Assembly: GCF_014197855.1 (NCBI RefSeq)
Contig: NZ_JACIGJ010000011.1
Location: forward strand, 1 to 64,000
From: Roseospira marina
Lineage (GTDB): Bacteria; Pseudomonadota; Alphaproteobacteria; Rhodospirillales; Rhodospirillaceae
Length of the DNA stretch: 64,000 bases
Reading direction: 5' to 3'
The notes beneath the pieces are model-generated. The model saw only the letters and a list, made by a program, of their open reading frames with translations, was not told the origin of the DNA and searched no databases. This document shows positions 55,575-64,000 of the stretch, in pieces. Position numbers and translations under genes: made by a program. Position 1 is the stretch's first letter; every line of letters starts with the position of its first letter.

Positions 55575-56692
55575 CCATGATGACCGCCGGCACCACCCGG
55601 GTGGACGTCGCCCTCGGGGCGCGCGGCTATCCCATCCTGATCGGGCCGGGCCTGCGCGCCCGCGTCGGCACCCTGATCCGCGAGGCCCTCCCCAAGGCGC
55701 GCCGCGCCTTCGTGGTCACCGACACCCGCGTCGCCGCTCTGTACCAGAATGACCTGACCACCGGGCTGGAGCGCGCGGATGTGGCGTGGACGCTCCACGC
55801 CGTTCCGGCCGGCGAGGCCAGCAAGAGCTTCGCCCATCTGGAGGCTCTGCTGGAGGCCATGCTCGGCTTCGGGATCGAGCGCGGCACCCCGGTGATCGCG
55901 CTGGGCGGCGGGGTCGTGGGCGATCTGGCGGGCTTCGCCGCCGCCGTGGCGCTGCGCGGCGTGCCCCTGGTGCAAATCCCGACCACCCTGCTGTCGCAGG
56001 TGGACAGCAGCGTGGGCGGCAAGACCGCCATCAACAGCCGCCACGGCAAGAACCTGATCGGCGCCTTCCACCAGCCCCAGCTGGTGCTGGCGGATACCGA
56101 AACGCTGAACACCCTGCCCCGCCGGGAGCTTCTGGCCGGCTACGCCGAGACCGCCAAATACGGCCTGATCGGTGACGCCCCGTTCTGGGACTGGCTGGAA
56201 GCGCACGGGGCGGCCCTGCTCGACGGGGATCCGGCCCTGCGCGCCGAGGCCATCGCGATCAGTTGCCGCGCCAAGGCGGCCGTGGTCGCCGCCGACGAGC
56301 GCGAGGCCGGCCAGCGCGCGCTGCTCAACCTGGGCCACACCTTTGGCCACGCCCTGGAAGCCGAGACGGGCTATGGTCCCGACCTGCTGCACGGCGAGGG
56401 TGTCAGCATCGGCATGGTGATGGCGTTCGACCTGTCGCACCGGCTGGGCCTGTGCGCCGGTCCCGACGTGGAGCGGGTGCGCCGCCATTTCGAGGCCGTC
56501 GGCCTGCCGGTGCGCCCCGACCCAAGCCGGGCGTGGAATATCGACCGGTTGCTGGCGCATATGGCCAAGGACAAGAAGGTCGAGGACGGCCGCGTCACCT
56601 TCGTGGTGGCGGACGGCATCGGTCACGCCCATGTGAAGCGCGACGTTCCCATGGAGACGGTGCGGAACACCCTGGCGGCGGTCGTGGGGTAA
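55571..56692 (+). CDS. aroB: 3-dehydroquinate synthase
   Basis: This 373-residue NAD- and Zn/Co-dependent enzyme has GGGVVGDLAGFAAAVALRGV, QIPTTLLSQVDSSVGGKTAIN, the AETAKYGLIGD segment, and the metal ligands in NLGHTFGHALE and LLHGEGVSIGMVMA (Glu and two His). It converts DAHP to dehydroquinate, the second step of the shikimate pathway. Its start lies inside the aroK stop. corC follows after 135 bp. Confidence 0.97.
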   Translation: MTMMTAGTTRVDVALGARGYPILIGPGLRARVGTLIREALPKARRAFVVTDTRVAALYQNDLTTGLERADVAWTLHAVPAGEASKSFAHLEALLEAMLGFGIERGTPVIALGGGVVGDLAGFAAAVALRGVPLVQIPTTLLSQVDSSVGGKTAINSRHGKNLIGAFHQPQLVLADTETLNTLPRRELLAGYAETAKYGLIGDAPFWDWLEAHGAALLDGDPALRAEAIAISCRAKAAVVAADEREAGQRALLNLGHTFGHALEAETGYGPDLLHGEGVSIGMVMAFDLSHRLGLCAGPDVERVRRHFEAVGLPVRPDPSRAWNIDRLLAHMAKDKKVEDGRVTFVVADGIGHAHVKRDVPMETVRNTLAAVVG

Positions 56693-56827
56693 AACAGCGC
56701 CCCGCGCCGCCGGATCGCACCGGCACACACCGCACGGCTCCCCATCCCCCCGCCACCGGCCCGCGCCGGGACGGCATCGCGGGGGCTTACCGTTCCACCA
56801 GCCCCGGCCACCAGAAGCCCCGGACCC

Positions 56828-58117
56828 ATGATCGAATCCATCCTCGCCATCGTGCTGCTGCTCGTACTGTCGGGCCTGTTCTCGGGCTCGGAAACCGCGC
56901 TCACGGCCGCCTCGCGTCCGTTGATGATGGAGCTGGAAAAGGGCGGAAACCGTCGCGCCAGCCTCGTCAACCAGCTTCTGAAAACCCGCGAGCAGCTTAT
57001 CGGCACCATTCTTCTCGGCAACAACCTGGTCAACATCCTGGCCTCGTCGCTGGCCACCAGCGTGATGATCGCCGCGTTCGGCGAGACGGGCGTGGTCTAC
57101 GCCACCGCCGCCATGACGGTGCTGGTGCTGATCTTTGCGGAGATCCTACCCAAGACCTACGCCCTGACGCACACCAACACGGCGGCGCTGGCGGTGGCCC
57201 CGATCATGCGGGTGCTGACCTGGGTGTTCTGGCCCGTGACCCGGGTCATCCAGGGGCTGGTCCAGGTGATGCTGAAGATGTTCAAGGCCGACGCCGGGCA
57301 GGAGAAGACCGCCCCCCACGCGCTGGCGGAACTGCGCGGCGCCATTGAGCTGCACACCGCCGAGGCCGACGGCGACGGGCCGGCCGGCCGCACGGTGCGC
57401 CGCGAGCGGGCCATGCTGAAAAGCGTGCTGGACCTCGCCGACGTCGAGGTCGGGGAGATCATGGTGCACCGCTCCAAGCTGGTGATGATCGACGCCGACC
57501 TGCCGGCCTCTGAAATCGTCGAGCAGGTGCTGAACAGCCCCTATACGCGCATCCCGCTGTGGCGCGACCGCATGGACAACATCGTCGGCGTGCTGCACGT
57601 CAAGGCGCTGCTGCGCGCGGTGCAAGCCTACACCGGCAATCTGGATGAAATGGACGTGGTGGGTCTGGCCTCGCCCACGTGGTTCATCCCGGACACCACG
57701 ACGCTGCTGCACCAGCTCCAAGCCTTCCGCGAGCGGCGGGAGCACTTCGCCATGGTCGTCGACGAGTACGGGACCATCATGGGCGTGGTGACGCTGGAGG
57801 ACATCCTGGAAGAGATCGTCGGCGACATCACCGACGAGCACGACGTGCAGGTCGCCGGCGTGCGGCCGCAGGCGGACGGGTCCTATCTGGTCAACGGCGA
57901 CGTCACGATCCGCGACCTGAACCGGGAATTCGAGTGGGACCTGCCGGACGACGTGGCCAACACCCTCGCCGGCTTGGTGCTGCACGAGGCCCGGCGCATC
58001 CCCGACCCCGGCCAGACCTTCCTGTTTCACGGCTTTCGGTTTGAGGTGCTGAAGCGCATGCGCAACCGCATCACCTCGATCAAGGTCATTCCGAAGGCCC
58101 CGGATCCGTCGGAGTAA
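56828..58117 (+). CDS. HlyC/CorC (CNNM) family ion transporter
   Basis: This 429-residue membrane protein has an N-terminal DUF21/CNNM domain with about four helices (LSGLFSGSETALTAASR, LLGNNLVNILASSLATSVM, FAEILPKTYAL) to about residue 180. A CBS-domain pair follows (about 205-335, including DEYGTIMGVVTLEDILEEIVG), and a C-terminal CorC_HlyC domain is at about 345-429. The family is linked to Mg2+ or Co2+ efflux. It follows aroK-aroB on the same strand, an order often seen in alphaproteobacteria. A GC hairpin follows the stop. Confidence 0.92.
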   Translation: MIESILAIVLLLVLSGLFSGSETALTAASRPLMMELEKGGNRRASLVNQLLKTREQLIGTILLGNNLVNILASSLATSVMIAAFGETGVVYATAAMTVLVLIFAEILPKTYALTHTNTAALAVAPIMRVLTWVFWPVTRVIQGLVQVMLKMFKADAGQEKTAPHALAELRGAIELHTAEADGDGPAGRTVRRERAMLKSVLDLADVEVGEIMVHRSKLVMIDADLPASEIVEQVLNSPYTRIPLWRDRMDNIVGVLHVKALLRAVQAYTGNLDEMDVVGLASPTWFIPDTTTLLHQLQAFRERREHFAMVVDEYGTIMGVVTLEDILEEIVGDITDEHDVQVAGVRPQADGSYLVNGDVTIRDLNREFEWDLPDDVANTLAGLVLHEARRIPDPGQTFLFHGFRFEVLKRMRNRITSIKVIPKAPDPSE

Positions 58118-58125
58118 GGGCGTTT

Positions 58126-58151
58126 GGCGGGCGGGCGCACCCCCGCCCGCC
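58126..58151. terminator. GC hairpin between convergent corC and cytochrome b561 genes
   Basis: GGCGGGCGGG (58126-58135) pairs perfectly over 10 bp with CCCGCCCGCC (58142-58151), 6-nt loop. It lies in the 42-bp gap between two convergent stops. No U-tract. Confidence 0.5.
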
Positions 58152-58159
58152 GCGTTACC

Positions 58160-58708
58160 TCAGGCGCCGCGGCCCAGCATGCGGGTCAGGGTTTCGTCCT
58201 TGTTAAGCACATGATGCTTCACGCCGACGGCGGCGTGCAGGCCGACCGCGATGACCATCGCCCAGCCGACGTATTCATGGACCATGTGGGGCAGTGCAGC
58301 CTGAGCCGGGTCGTCACCGATCGCGGGGATGGTGAACAGCCCGAGGACATTGACCTCGTGGCCGCTCAGGACCGACATCATCACGCCGGACACGGCCAGC
58401 ACGGCCGCACCGACCAGAAGCAGGAGATGCATACCAGCGCGCGCCAGGGCTTCGGGCGCGGACGTGCCGGCGATCGGACCGGGGCGCGTGGCCTGCATCC
58501 ACCGCCAGATCACCATCCAGACCAAAAGGACGGCGGCGACGATTCCGACCTGCTTGTGCAGCGGAATCAAGTAGGGCCGTGCCGACTCCGGCAGCACCTC
58601 GGCCAACAAAAGGCCGGTGATCAGGAGCCCCAGCACAACGGCAACCAGGGTCCAGTGATTGAAGATGGAGATGGCGCCGAAGCGCTCCTTGCTGTCGCGA
58701 ATGGACAT
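58160..58708 (-). CDS. Cytochrome b561 family protein
   Basis: This 182-residue protein has four membrane helices. Histidines that can ligate two b haems are at IFNHW (helix 1), PLHKQ (helix 2), and in PHMVHEYVGW and VGLHAAVGVKHHV (helices 3 and 4). The family moves electrons between quinones and periplasmic partners or superoxide. The start MSIRDSKERFG was chosen. It is divergent from mntP across a 450-bp gap with a 17-bp palindrome, so the two may share control. Confidence 0.9.
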   Translation of the reverse strand: MSIRDSKERFGAISIFNHWTLVAVVLGLLITGLLLAEVLPESARPYLIPLHKQVGIVAAVLLVWMVIWRWMQATRPGPIAGTSAPEALARAGMHLLLLVGAAVLAVSGVMMSVLSGHEVNVLGLFTIPAIGDDPAQAALPHMVHEYVGWAMVIAVGLHAAVGVKHHVLNKDETLTRMLGRGA

Positions 58709-58906
58709 GGCGTGACTCCCGTCCCGAGTTAGCGCCGGATGGCGTGTGTCCGCAGAGGTACGCCCTTCCGCTGCGCACTGCATTGACGAGAATCAGATCG
58801 CGCCCTGCCAAAACAAACGCGTAATGAACGTTTCCAGCGCAAGCCTGCGCATCCCCCATAGATCTCAACGGGCTCGCACGATTTTGATATCGCTTCTTAA
58901 AATCAT

Positions 58907-58923
58907 AACGATTTATAATCGTT
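58907..58923. promoter_or_regulatory. 17-bp palindrome, possible operator
   Basis: AACGATT-TAT-AATCGTT is a perfect inverted repeat with 7-bp arms, in the AT-rich centre of the b561-mntP gap. Its end overlaps the -35-like TTGACT (58922-58927) that would serve the mntP transcript. A regulator bound here could block that promoter. The protein is not known; Mur- or Fur-type consensus boxes do not match well. Confidence 0.55.
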
Positions 58924-58959
58924 GACTTTTCGACCTAGGCTCGGCATTGGGTAGTCCGA

Positions 58960-59084
58960 ACGGGGAGTAGCGACCGCCCATTGGCGGGAGCGTGTCAACA
59001 TACTCGCGGCACATCCGCGTGGCACGCTCGGCCTTCGCGAAGTCGGCCCCTTGGGGACGACTACGCGTGGTTTCGCGAGACCGT
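58960..59084 (+). ncRNA. yybP-ykoY Mn2+ riboswitch
   Basis: Conserved elements occur in order: GGGGAGUAGC at 58962-58971, GUCAACAUACUCG near 58993, GUGGCACG near 59019, and GCGAGACC at 59075-59082. These are the hallmark internal loops of the yybP-ykoY aptamer and are laid out as in the E. coli mntP leader. It senses Mn2+. The following 73 nt to the mntP start contain competing stems and the ribosome-binding site AAAGGA, so control at translation or termination is likely. Confidence 0.93.
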
Positions 59085-59157
59085 GGCACAAGCACACGGC
59101 CGCCAACACAGGCTGTGTGTTGCTTGGTGTGGCCACGCGTCGTAAAGGACCATCCCC

Positions 59158-59742
59158 ATGTCCCCTCTCGCCATCGGTATTCTCGCGCTCGGCATGTCCA
59201 TTGACGCCCTGGTTGCGGCGATCGGACGTGGCGCCTGCGGGTCGCGTCCGGGGTTCCTGGCGGCGTTGCGCACCGGCTTGGTGTTCGGGCTGGTGGAAGC
59301 CGTCAGCCCGCTCATCGGATGGGCCATCGGCATCGGCGCCAGCGCGTATGTCGCCCGCGTCGATCACTGGATCGCCTTCGTGCTGCTGGGCATCGTGGGG
59401 GGCCGCATGGTCGCGAGCGGCCTGCGGCGCGCCGACACGGACTGTGGCGACGCCGACCAGCCCAGCCGCGCCCCCCTGCACGCCGGCCTGCTGATGCTGG
59501 TCGTGACCGCCGTCGGCACCTCGATCGACTCGATGGCCGTCGGGGTCTCGCTGGCCTTCCTAAACGTCAACATCCTGCTCATCGCCGTGGCCATCGGCTG
59601 CTCGACGACCGTCATGGCGACGACCGGCATGCTGACCGGCCGCCTGTTGGGCACCCGGTTCGGGCGCAAGGCCGAAATCCTCGGCGGTGTCGTGCTGATC
59701 GGCCTGGGCAGCCACATCCTGGCCTCGCACATTCTGGAGTAA
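59158..59742 (+). CDS. mntP: Mn2+ efflux pump MntP
   Basis: This 194-residue protein has six membrane helices in two repeats. Acidic ion-site motifs are ALGMSIDALVAAIGRG (first half) and TAVGTSIDSMAVGVSLAF (second half), the paired Asp motifs of the MntP/YebN family. It exports Mn2+ to prevent toxicity. AAAGGA lies 8 nt before the ATG. The leader holds a Mn2+ riboswitch, which confirms the substrate independently. Confidence 0.96.
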   Translation: MSPLAIGILALGMSIDALVAAIGRGACGSRPGFLAALRTGLVFGLVEAVSPLIGWAIGIGASAYVARVDHWIAFVLLGIVGGRMVASGLRRADTDCGDADQPSRAPLHAGLLMLVVTAVGTSIDSMAVGVSLAFLNVNILLIAVAIGCSTTVMATTGMLTGRLLGTRFGRKAEILGGVVLIGLGSHILASHILE

Positions 59743-59827
59743 GGTCCCTCCCCGTCTCTGCGTTGTGCACACGCCGCCGCCGGGGTATGCCGGCCGGCAT
59801 CCCCCGCGAACACCGGAGAGAAAGACC

Positions 59828-60391
59828 ATGGCGCCCCAGCCCCCCGATACACGCGACACCCTGGTGGTCAACGTGTTCGGCGGGCCCGGAGTCGGCAAAT
59901 CCACCTTCGCCGCCACCCTGTTCGCGGCCCTGAAACGCCACCACGTCTGCGTCGAACTGGTCACCGAGGTGCCGAAGGACCGCATTTGGGAGGGCCGCCC
60001 GCACGCCATCCATAACAAGGTCACCATCCTGGGCGACCAGTGGGGCCGGATCGAGATCCGGCTGGGCAAAGTGGATGTGGTGGTCTGCGACGGGCCGGTG
60101 CTGCTGGCGAGCGTGTATGCGTCGCCCGACGACCCGCCGTGTTTCCACGAGCTGGTGCGGTGGTGCCACGCGCGGCCGCGCCGCCTCGACCTGCGACTGG
60201 AGCGGCCGCCGGTCGCCTACGACACCTATGGCCGCCTCGAATCGTGGGAGGAGGCGCAGGCCGCCGACCAGCGGGTCCAGGCTCTCCTGGCCGAGGTCAG
60301 CGGCGATGCCGTGTGGACGGTGACCGACCGCGACGGCGACCTGCCCCGGATCGTCGAGGCGGTTCTGGCGCGGCTCCCCGCCCCGGCCTGA
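59828..60391 (+). CDS. P-loop ATP-binding protein, possible kinase or AAA-type
   Basis: This 187-residue protein has a Walker A motif GGPGVGKST near residue 20 and an Asp-rich Walker B-like VDVVVCDGP near residue 83. TEVPKDRIWEGRPHAI and YGRLESWEEAQAADQRVQALL follow. The layout resembles small kinase-like AAA proteins (NadR or dNMP-kinase type) found in phages and bacteria; the substrate is not known. GGAGAG precedes the start. It is 85 bp after mntP on the same strand and could be co-transcribed. Confidence 0.65.
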   Translation: MAPQPPDTRDTLVVNVFGGPGVGKSTFAATLFAALKRHHVCVELVTEVPKDRIWEGRPHAIHNKVTILGDQWGRIEIRLGKVDVVVCDGPVLLASVYASPDDPPCFHELVRWCHARPRRLDLRLERPPVAYDTYGRLESWEEAQAADQRVQALLAEVSGDAVWTVTDRDGDLPRIVEAVLARLPAPA

Positions 60392-60416
60392 GGGCGGCCG
60401 AAAGCGCCGCGCCCCG

Positions 60417-61226
60417 TCAGTGCTTCAGGATCTGGCTCAGGAACAGCCGGGTGCGGTCGCTCTTCGGGTTGCTGAAGAACTCCGATGGGGCCGCCTGCTC
60501 GACCACCTGCCCGCTGTCCATGAACACGACCCGGTCCGCCACCGTCTTGGCGAAGCCCATTTCGTGGGTAACGCAGACCATGGTCATGCCGGACTCGGCC
60601 AACTGCACCATGACGTCCAGCACCTCCTTGATCATCTCGGGATCGAGGGCGGAGGTCGGCTCATCGAACAGCATCAGCTTCGGGTTCATGCACAGCGCCC
60701 GGGCAATGGCCACGCGCTGCTGCTGACCGCCCGACAACTGGCCGGGATATTTCTTGGCCTGCTCGGGGATCTTCACCCGCTCCAGCAGGGACATGGCGCG
60801 CTCCTCGGCCTGCCGACGCGGCTCCTTGCGCACCCAGATCGGCGACAGCACGCAGTTCTCCAGCACCGTCAGATGCGGGAACAGATTGAAGTGCTGGAAC
60901 ACCATCCCGACCTCGCGGCGGATCGCGTCGATCTTCTTGATATCCTCGGTCAGTTCGATGCCGTCCACGACGACGGTGCCGGTCTGGTGCTCCTCCAGCC
61001 GGTTGACGCAGCGGATCATGGTGGACTTGCCGGACCCCGACGGGCCGCACACAACGATGCGCTCGCCCTTGTGGACGGTCAGGTTGATGTCCCTCAGGAC
61101 ATGGAAACTGCCGTACCACTTGTTCATGTCGGTGATCTGGATCATCGCTTCGGCGCCGACCTCGTGGCCGATGCGTTGGCCGTCCGTCCGCCCACTCGGG
61201 TCCTGCTTATCGATGCTGATGCTCAT
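60417..61226 (-). CDS. aapP: General L-amino acid ABC transporter, ATP-binding protein
   Basis: This 269-residue ABC ATPase of the polar-amino-acid (GlnQ) class has Walker [11 protein letters not shown]-loop, signature [15 protein letters not shown], Walker [13 protein letters not shown] and the H-loop VTHEMGF. The N-terminal 28 residues before [12 protein letters not shown] are an extension. It drives uptake of a broad range of L-amino acids with AapQ, AapM and AapJ. AAGGAC precedes the start. Last gene of aapJQMP. Confidence 0.93.
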   Translation of the reverse strand: MSISIDKQDPSGRTDGQRIGHEVGAEAMIQITDMNKWYGSFHVLRDINLTVHKGERIVVCGPSGSGKSTMIRCVNRLEEHQTGTVVVDGIELTEDIKKIDAIRREVGMVFQHFNLFPHLTVLENCVLSPIWVRKEPRRQAEERAMSLLERVKIPEQAKKYPGQLSGGQQQRVAIARALCMNPKLMLFDEPTSALDPEMIKEVLDVMVQLAESGMTMVCVTHEMGFAKTVADRVVFMDSGQVVEQAAPSEFFSNPKSDRTRLFLSQILKH

Positions 61227-61299
61227 GGGTGTCCGTCCTTGCGGGTCAACGGAAGAAACGAGGTCGGAAAGGCGGGAGGACGCGGGTTCGGGCGGGGCG

Positions 61300-62424
61300 T
61301 CATCGCTTGTGTCCCGTGTGCAGCTTGCGCTCCAGGCCCTGGCTGTACTGGGACATGCCGAAGCAGAACACCCAGAAGCACAGGGCCGCGAACACATAGC
61401 CCTCGATCGCCACATGGCCCCAGGCCGGGTCCACGATGGCCGACTGCACCGCGCCCAGGATGTCGAACAGGCCGATGATCAGCACCAGCGTGGTGTCCTT
61501 GAACAGCGCGATGAAGGTGTTGACGATGCCCGGGATCACCAGCTTGAGCGCCTGCGGCAGGGTCACGAGCAGGGTCGCCTTCCAGTATCCCAACCCCAGG
61601 GCGGCGGCGGCCTCGTACTGGCCCTTGGGAATGCCTTGCAGGCCGCCCCGGACGACCTCCGCCATATAGGCCGACCAAAACATCGAAATCCCGATCAAGG
61701 CGCGCAGCAGCTTGTCGAAGTTCACCCCATCGGGCAGGAACAGCGGCAGCATCACCGAGGCCATGAACAGCACGGAAATCAGCGGCACGCCGCGCCACAG
61801 CTCGATGAACAGCACGCAGATGGTGCGGATGATCGGCATGCCGGAGCGCCGGCCCAGCGCCAACAGGGTGCCCACCGGCAGGGACACGACGATGCCCACG
61901 TAGGACAGCACCAGGGTCAGCATCAGGCCGCCCCACTTGCTGGTTTCGATGAACGGCAGGCCGAACAGCCCCCCCATCAGCAGCACCGCCGCGAGGACCG
62001 GATACAGGGTCAGGGCGAAGACTCCCAGCCAAGTCCGCACCTTCGCCGGGACCATCGGAAAGAACTGCGGCACCAGCGCGAGGGCCAACAGGATGAAAAC
62101 CGTGTTGACCCGCCAGCGTTCCGGGTCCGGGTAGAAGCCGTAGATGAAGAAGTTCAGCCGCTGCCCGATGAACACCCAGCACGCGCCCTCGCCGGTGCAG
62201 GCGTCGTTGGAGTCCCCGAAGAAGTTCGCGCTGAGAATGGCCCAGTCGATCACCGGCGGAACCAGCACCCACACCAGATACGCCGATAGCAGCGTCAACA
62301 GGGTGTTCGGGATCGAGGAGAACAGGTTCTGGCGCGCCCAGCCGGCCAGGCCGACCGTCCGGGGCGGTGGCGGCAGCGCCGGCCGGGGGGTGAACACCTG
62401 CGATTCGGAGTCGCGAGAGCTCAT
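61300..62424 (-). CDS. aapM: General L-amino acid ABC transporter, permease AapM
   Basis: This 374-residue permease has about eight membrane helices and a long periplasmic region ([21 protein letters not shown] near residue 75). The EAA-type coupling loop is in [20 protein letters not shown]. It pairs with AapQ in the membrane channel. It starts 4 bp after the AapQ gene stop. Confidence 0.93.
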   Translation of the reverse strand: MSSRDSESQVFTPRPALPPPPRTVGLAGWARQNLFSSIPNTLLTLLSAYLVWVLVPPVIDWAILSANFFGDSNDACTGEGACWVFIGQRLNFFIYGFYPDPERWRVNTVFILLALALVPQFFPMVPAKVRTWLGVFALTLYPVLAAVLLMGGLFGLPFIETSKWGGLMLTLVLSYVGIVVSLPVGTLLALGRRSGMPIIRTICVLFIELWRGVPLISVLFMASVMLPLFLPDGVNFDKLLRALIGISMFWSAYMAEVVRGGLQGIPKGQYEAAAALGLGYWKATLLVTLPQALKLVIPGIVNTFIALFKDTTLVLIIGLFDILGAVQSAIVDPAWGHVAIEGYVFAALCFWVFCFGMSQYSQGLERKLHTGHKR

Positions 62425-62427
62425 GGC

Positions 62428-63606
62428 CTACCGCTCCTTCAGGGCCACGGCCCGGTTGTACAGATTCATGAGCAGCGAGATGATCAGGCTGATGGACAGA
62501 TAGACCGCCATGGTCATCGCGACGATCTCCACGGCCTGCCCCGTCTGGTTCAGGGTCGTCCCCATGAACACCGCCACCAGATCGGGATAGCCGATGGCCG
62601 TCGCCAGCGAGGAGTTCTTGGTGAGGTTCAGGTACTCACTGGTCAGCGGCGGGATGATGACCCGCATCGCCTGCGGAATGATGATCAGTCGCAGCGTTTT
62701 GCCCCGGCTCAGCCCCAGGGCCTGGGACGCTTCCGTCTGGCCGTGGCTGACCGACTCGATACCGGAGCGGACGATCTCACCGATGAACGCGGCCGTATAG
62801 ATGGTCAGCGCCAGCCACAGCGAGATCAGCTCAGGGATCAACTGCACACCGCCCCGGAAGTTGAAGCCCTTCAGCTCCGGCCGGTCCAAGGTGACCGGCG
62901 ACCCCATCAGCAGGAATACGAGGGTCGGCAGCCCGATCACCAGCAGCACAGACACCGGCCACGCCGGGAAGCGGACCCCGGTCTCGTCCTGGCGTTTCTT
63001 GGACCAGCGCAGCAGCAGCGCCGCGCCCACGAGCACCGCGATGAGCGTCACCCCAACAACCCAGAACCCCGGCTCGGGATGCGGCCAGGGGATGTACAGA
63101 CCCCGGTTGTTCAGGAACATCGCGCCGGGAAATTCCAGGCTACCGCGCGGGCTGGGCAGCGTGCGCAGCACCGCGAAGTACCAGAAGAAGATCATCAGCA
63201 GCGGCGGGATGTTGCGCGTGATCTCGATATAGACCAACGCGATTTTGGCGATCAGCCAGTTGTTCGACAGTCGCGCCACGCCCAGCACGAACCCGATCAC
63301 GGTGGCGAAGACGATCCCCAGGCCCGAGACCAGCAGGGTGTTCAGAATGCCGACGATGAAGGTGCGGCCGTAGGTGTCGGCCTCGTCATAGGGGATCAGC
63401 GAGAACAGAATCCCGAACCCGGCCGTGTTGTCCAGGAACCCGAATCCGGTCGTGATCCCCCGGCTTTCCATATTGGTGAGTGTGTTCTGAAAGATGGTCC
63501 AGAAGAACCACAGCACCAGCACCAAGGCGAGCCCCTGAAACACCAGCGCGCGGATGCGTGGGTTGTTCCAGGGTGCGGGAGTTCGGGGCGCGGCCGGTTC
63601 GGCCAT
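62428..63606 (-). CDS. aapQ: General L-amino acid ABC transporter, permease AapQ
   Basis: This 392-residue permease has an N-terminal helix (about 20-40), ESRGITTGFGFLDNTAGFGI, a long loop and the coupling loop EASQALGLSRGKTLRLIIIP near residue 310. The ATG at MAEPAAP was chosen because AGGAGG lies 8 nt upstream; a GTG three codons earlier would have almost no spacing. It pairs with AapM. Confidence 0.92.
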   Translation of the reverse strand: MAEPAAPRTPAPWNNPRIRALVFQGLALVLVLWFFWTIFQNTLTNMESRGITTGFGFLDNTAGFGILFSLIPYDEADTYGRTFIVGILNTLLVSGLGIVFATVIGFVLGVARLSNNWLIAKIALVYIEITRNIPPLLMIFFWYFAVLRTLPSPRGSLEFPGAMFLNNRGLYIPWPHPEPGFWVVGVTLIAVLVGAALLLRWSKKRQDETGVRFPAWPVSVLLVIGLPTLVFLLMGSPVTLDRPELKGFNFRGGVQLIPELISLWLALTIYTAAFIGEIVRSGIESVSHGQTEASQALGLSRGKTLRLIIIPQAMRVIIPPLTSEYLNLTKNSSLATAIGYPDLVAVFMGTTLNQTGQAVEIVAMTMAVYLSISLIISLLMNLYNRAVALKER

Positions 63607-63760
63607 GGACGACACCTCCTGACGAGGGAAACAGGGGAGGGAAACGATGACGGGGAGAGGAGAGACGGCAGGAAGGGGCGCACGAGACAGGGCGAGCGCC
63701 GGGGTGGCGCCCGAATCCGGGCCGGCCCCATGAAGAGGGCGGCCCGGTCGGTGGCCGGGT

Positions 63761-64000
63761 TTAGCGGATCGGCGGGGCGTACTGGATGCCGCCGGCGGTC
63801 CACAGCGCGTTCAGCCCGCGCGCGATCTCCAGCGGCGTGTCCATGCCGACGTTGCGCTCGAACATCTCGCCGTAGTTGCCGACCTGCGCCACGACGTTGG
63901 CCGCCCAGTCCGCGGACAGACCCAGCTTCTCGCCCATGTCGCCGTCGGTGCCGACCAGACGCTTGATGGACGGGTTGTCGGCGTTCTTCATGTCTTCGAC
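63761..64000 (-). CDS. aapJ: General L-amino acid ABC transporter, substrate-binding protein (C-terminal part)
   Basis: Only the last 80 residues are inside the window; the gene continues past the right edge. VGTDGDMGEKLGLSADWA and QVGNYGEMFERNVGMDTPL, then ARGLNALWTAGGIQYAPPIR at the end, match the AapJ C-terminus. AapJ is the periplasmic receptor that binds several L-amino acids. 154 bp separate it from aapQ, a gap in which many organisms have a partial terminator to keep binding protein in excess. Confidence 0.92.
   Translation of the reverse strand, partial: VEDMKNADNPSIKRLVGTDGDMGEKLGLSADWAANVVAQVGNYGEMFERNVGMDTPLEIARGLNALWTAGGIQYAPPIR

Overview
The window is GC-rich DNA with alphaproteobacterial gene content. 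The best fit is a purple-bacterial or Azospirillum-like member of the Rhodospirillales. Pointers are the fbcFBC-type bc1 operon, the short-form HisZ, an Aap-type amino-acid ABC transporter, MeaB plus malyl-CoA lyase (ethylmalonyl-CoA pathway), the aroK-aroB-CorC order, the alphaproteobacterial class of glutamate-cysteine ligase, and an apparent alpha-r8/MmgR-type small RNA. No rRNA, tRNA, CRISPR array, prophage or complete insertion sequence was found. The exact genus cannot be read from the sequence, and no photosynthesis genes lie here.

Layout. 1-5 kb: direct repeats at the left edge, a DcuB-type dicarboxylate antiporter, an orphan branched-chain amino-acid binding protein, ssb, a repeat-bearing hypothetical gene and a bacteriohemerythrin. 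5.4-6.6 kb: a candidate regulatory RNA with its own promoter and terminator, a PilZ protein and an isolated fliN. 6.7-16.5 kb: MFS transporter, acyl-CoA synthetase, nth, a hypothetical, an M16 peptidase, meaB coupled to a GT39-type membrane glycosyltransferase, and hisZ. 16.6-21 kb: a small secreted protein, an AT-rich gap, petABC and trmL. 21-28.4 kb: a secreted protein with two identical-spacing six-cysteine modules, a flippase-like membrane protein, a degenerate secreted nuclease, a divergent iclR/malyl-CoA lyase pair with an IclR-type operator, an AEC transporter and a secreted tandem-DUF1036 protein. 28.7-36 kb: speD-speE, a chemoreceptor, hslVU and a class III cyclase. 36.5-48 kb: a hydroxyacid dehydrogenase, rsmE, gshA, kdsB with an aldo/keto reductase, an overlapping yciA-amidotransferase-GT39 operon, a possible glycosyltransferase and parE. 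48-52.4 kb: rfbB-rfbD divergent from rfbC, and a triheme cytochrome c. 52.6-58 kb: a large secreted protein and a small membrane protein next to aroK-aroB-corC. 58-60.4 kb: cytochrome b561, a Mn2+ riboswitch with mntP, and a P-loop protein. 60.4-64 kb: aapJQMP, running off the right edge.

Functional links. Malyl-CoA lyase, MeaB and the acyl-CoA enzymes fit growth on acetate or fatty acids. KdsB, RfbBCD and two GT39 paralogues point to envelope polysaccharide synthesis. PetABC, the triheme cytochrome and b561 belong to electron transport. FliN, PilZ, the chemoreceptor and the hemerythrin point to motility and oxygen or redox sensing. Several convergent gene pairs are separated by GC-rich perfect inverted repeats without U-tracts, two of which contain both stop codons.
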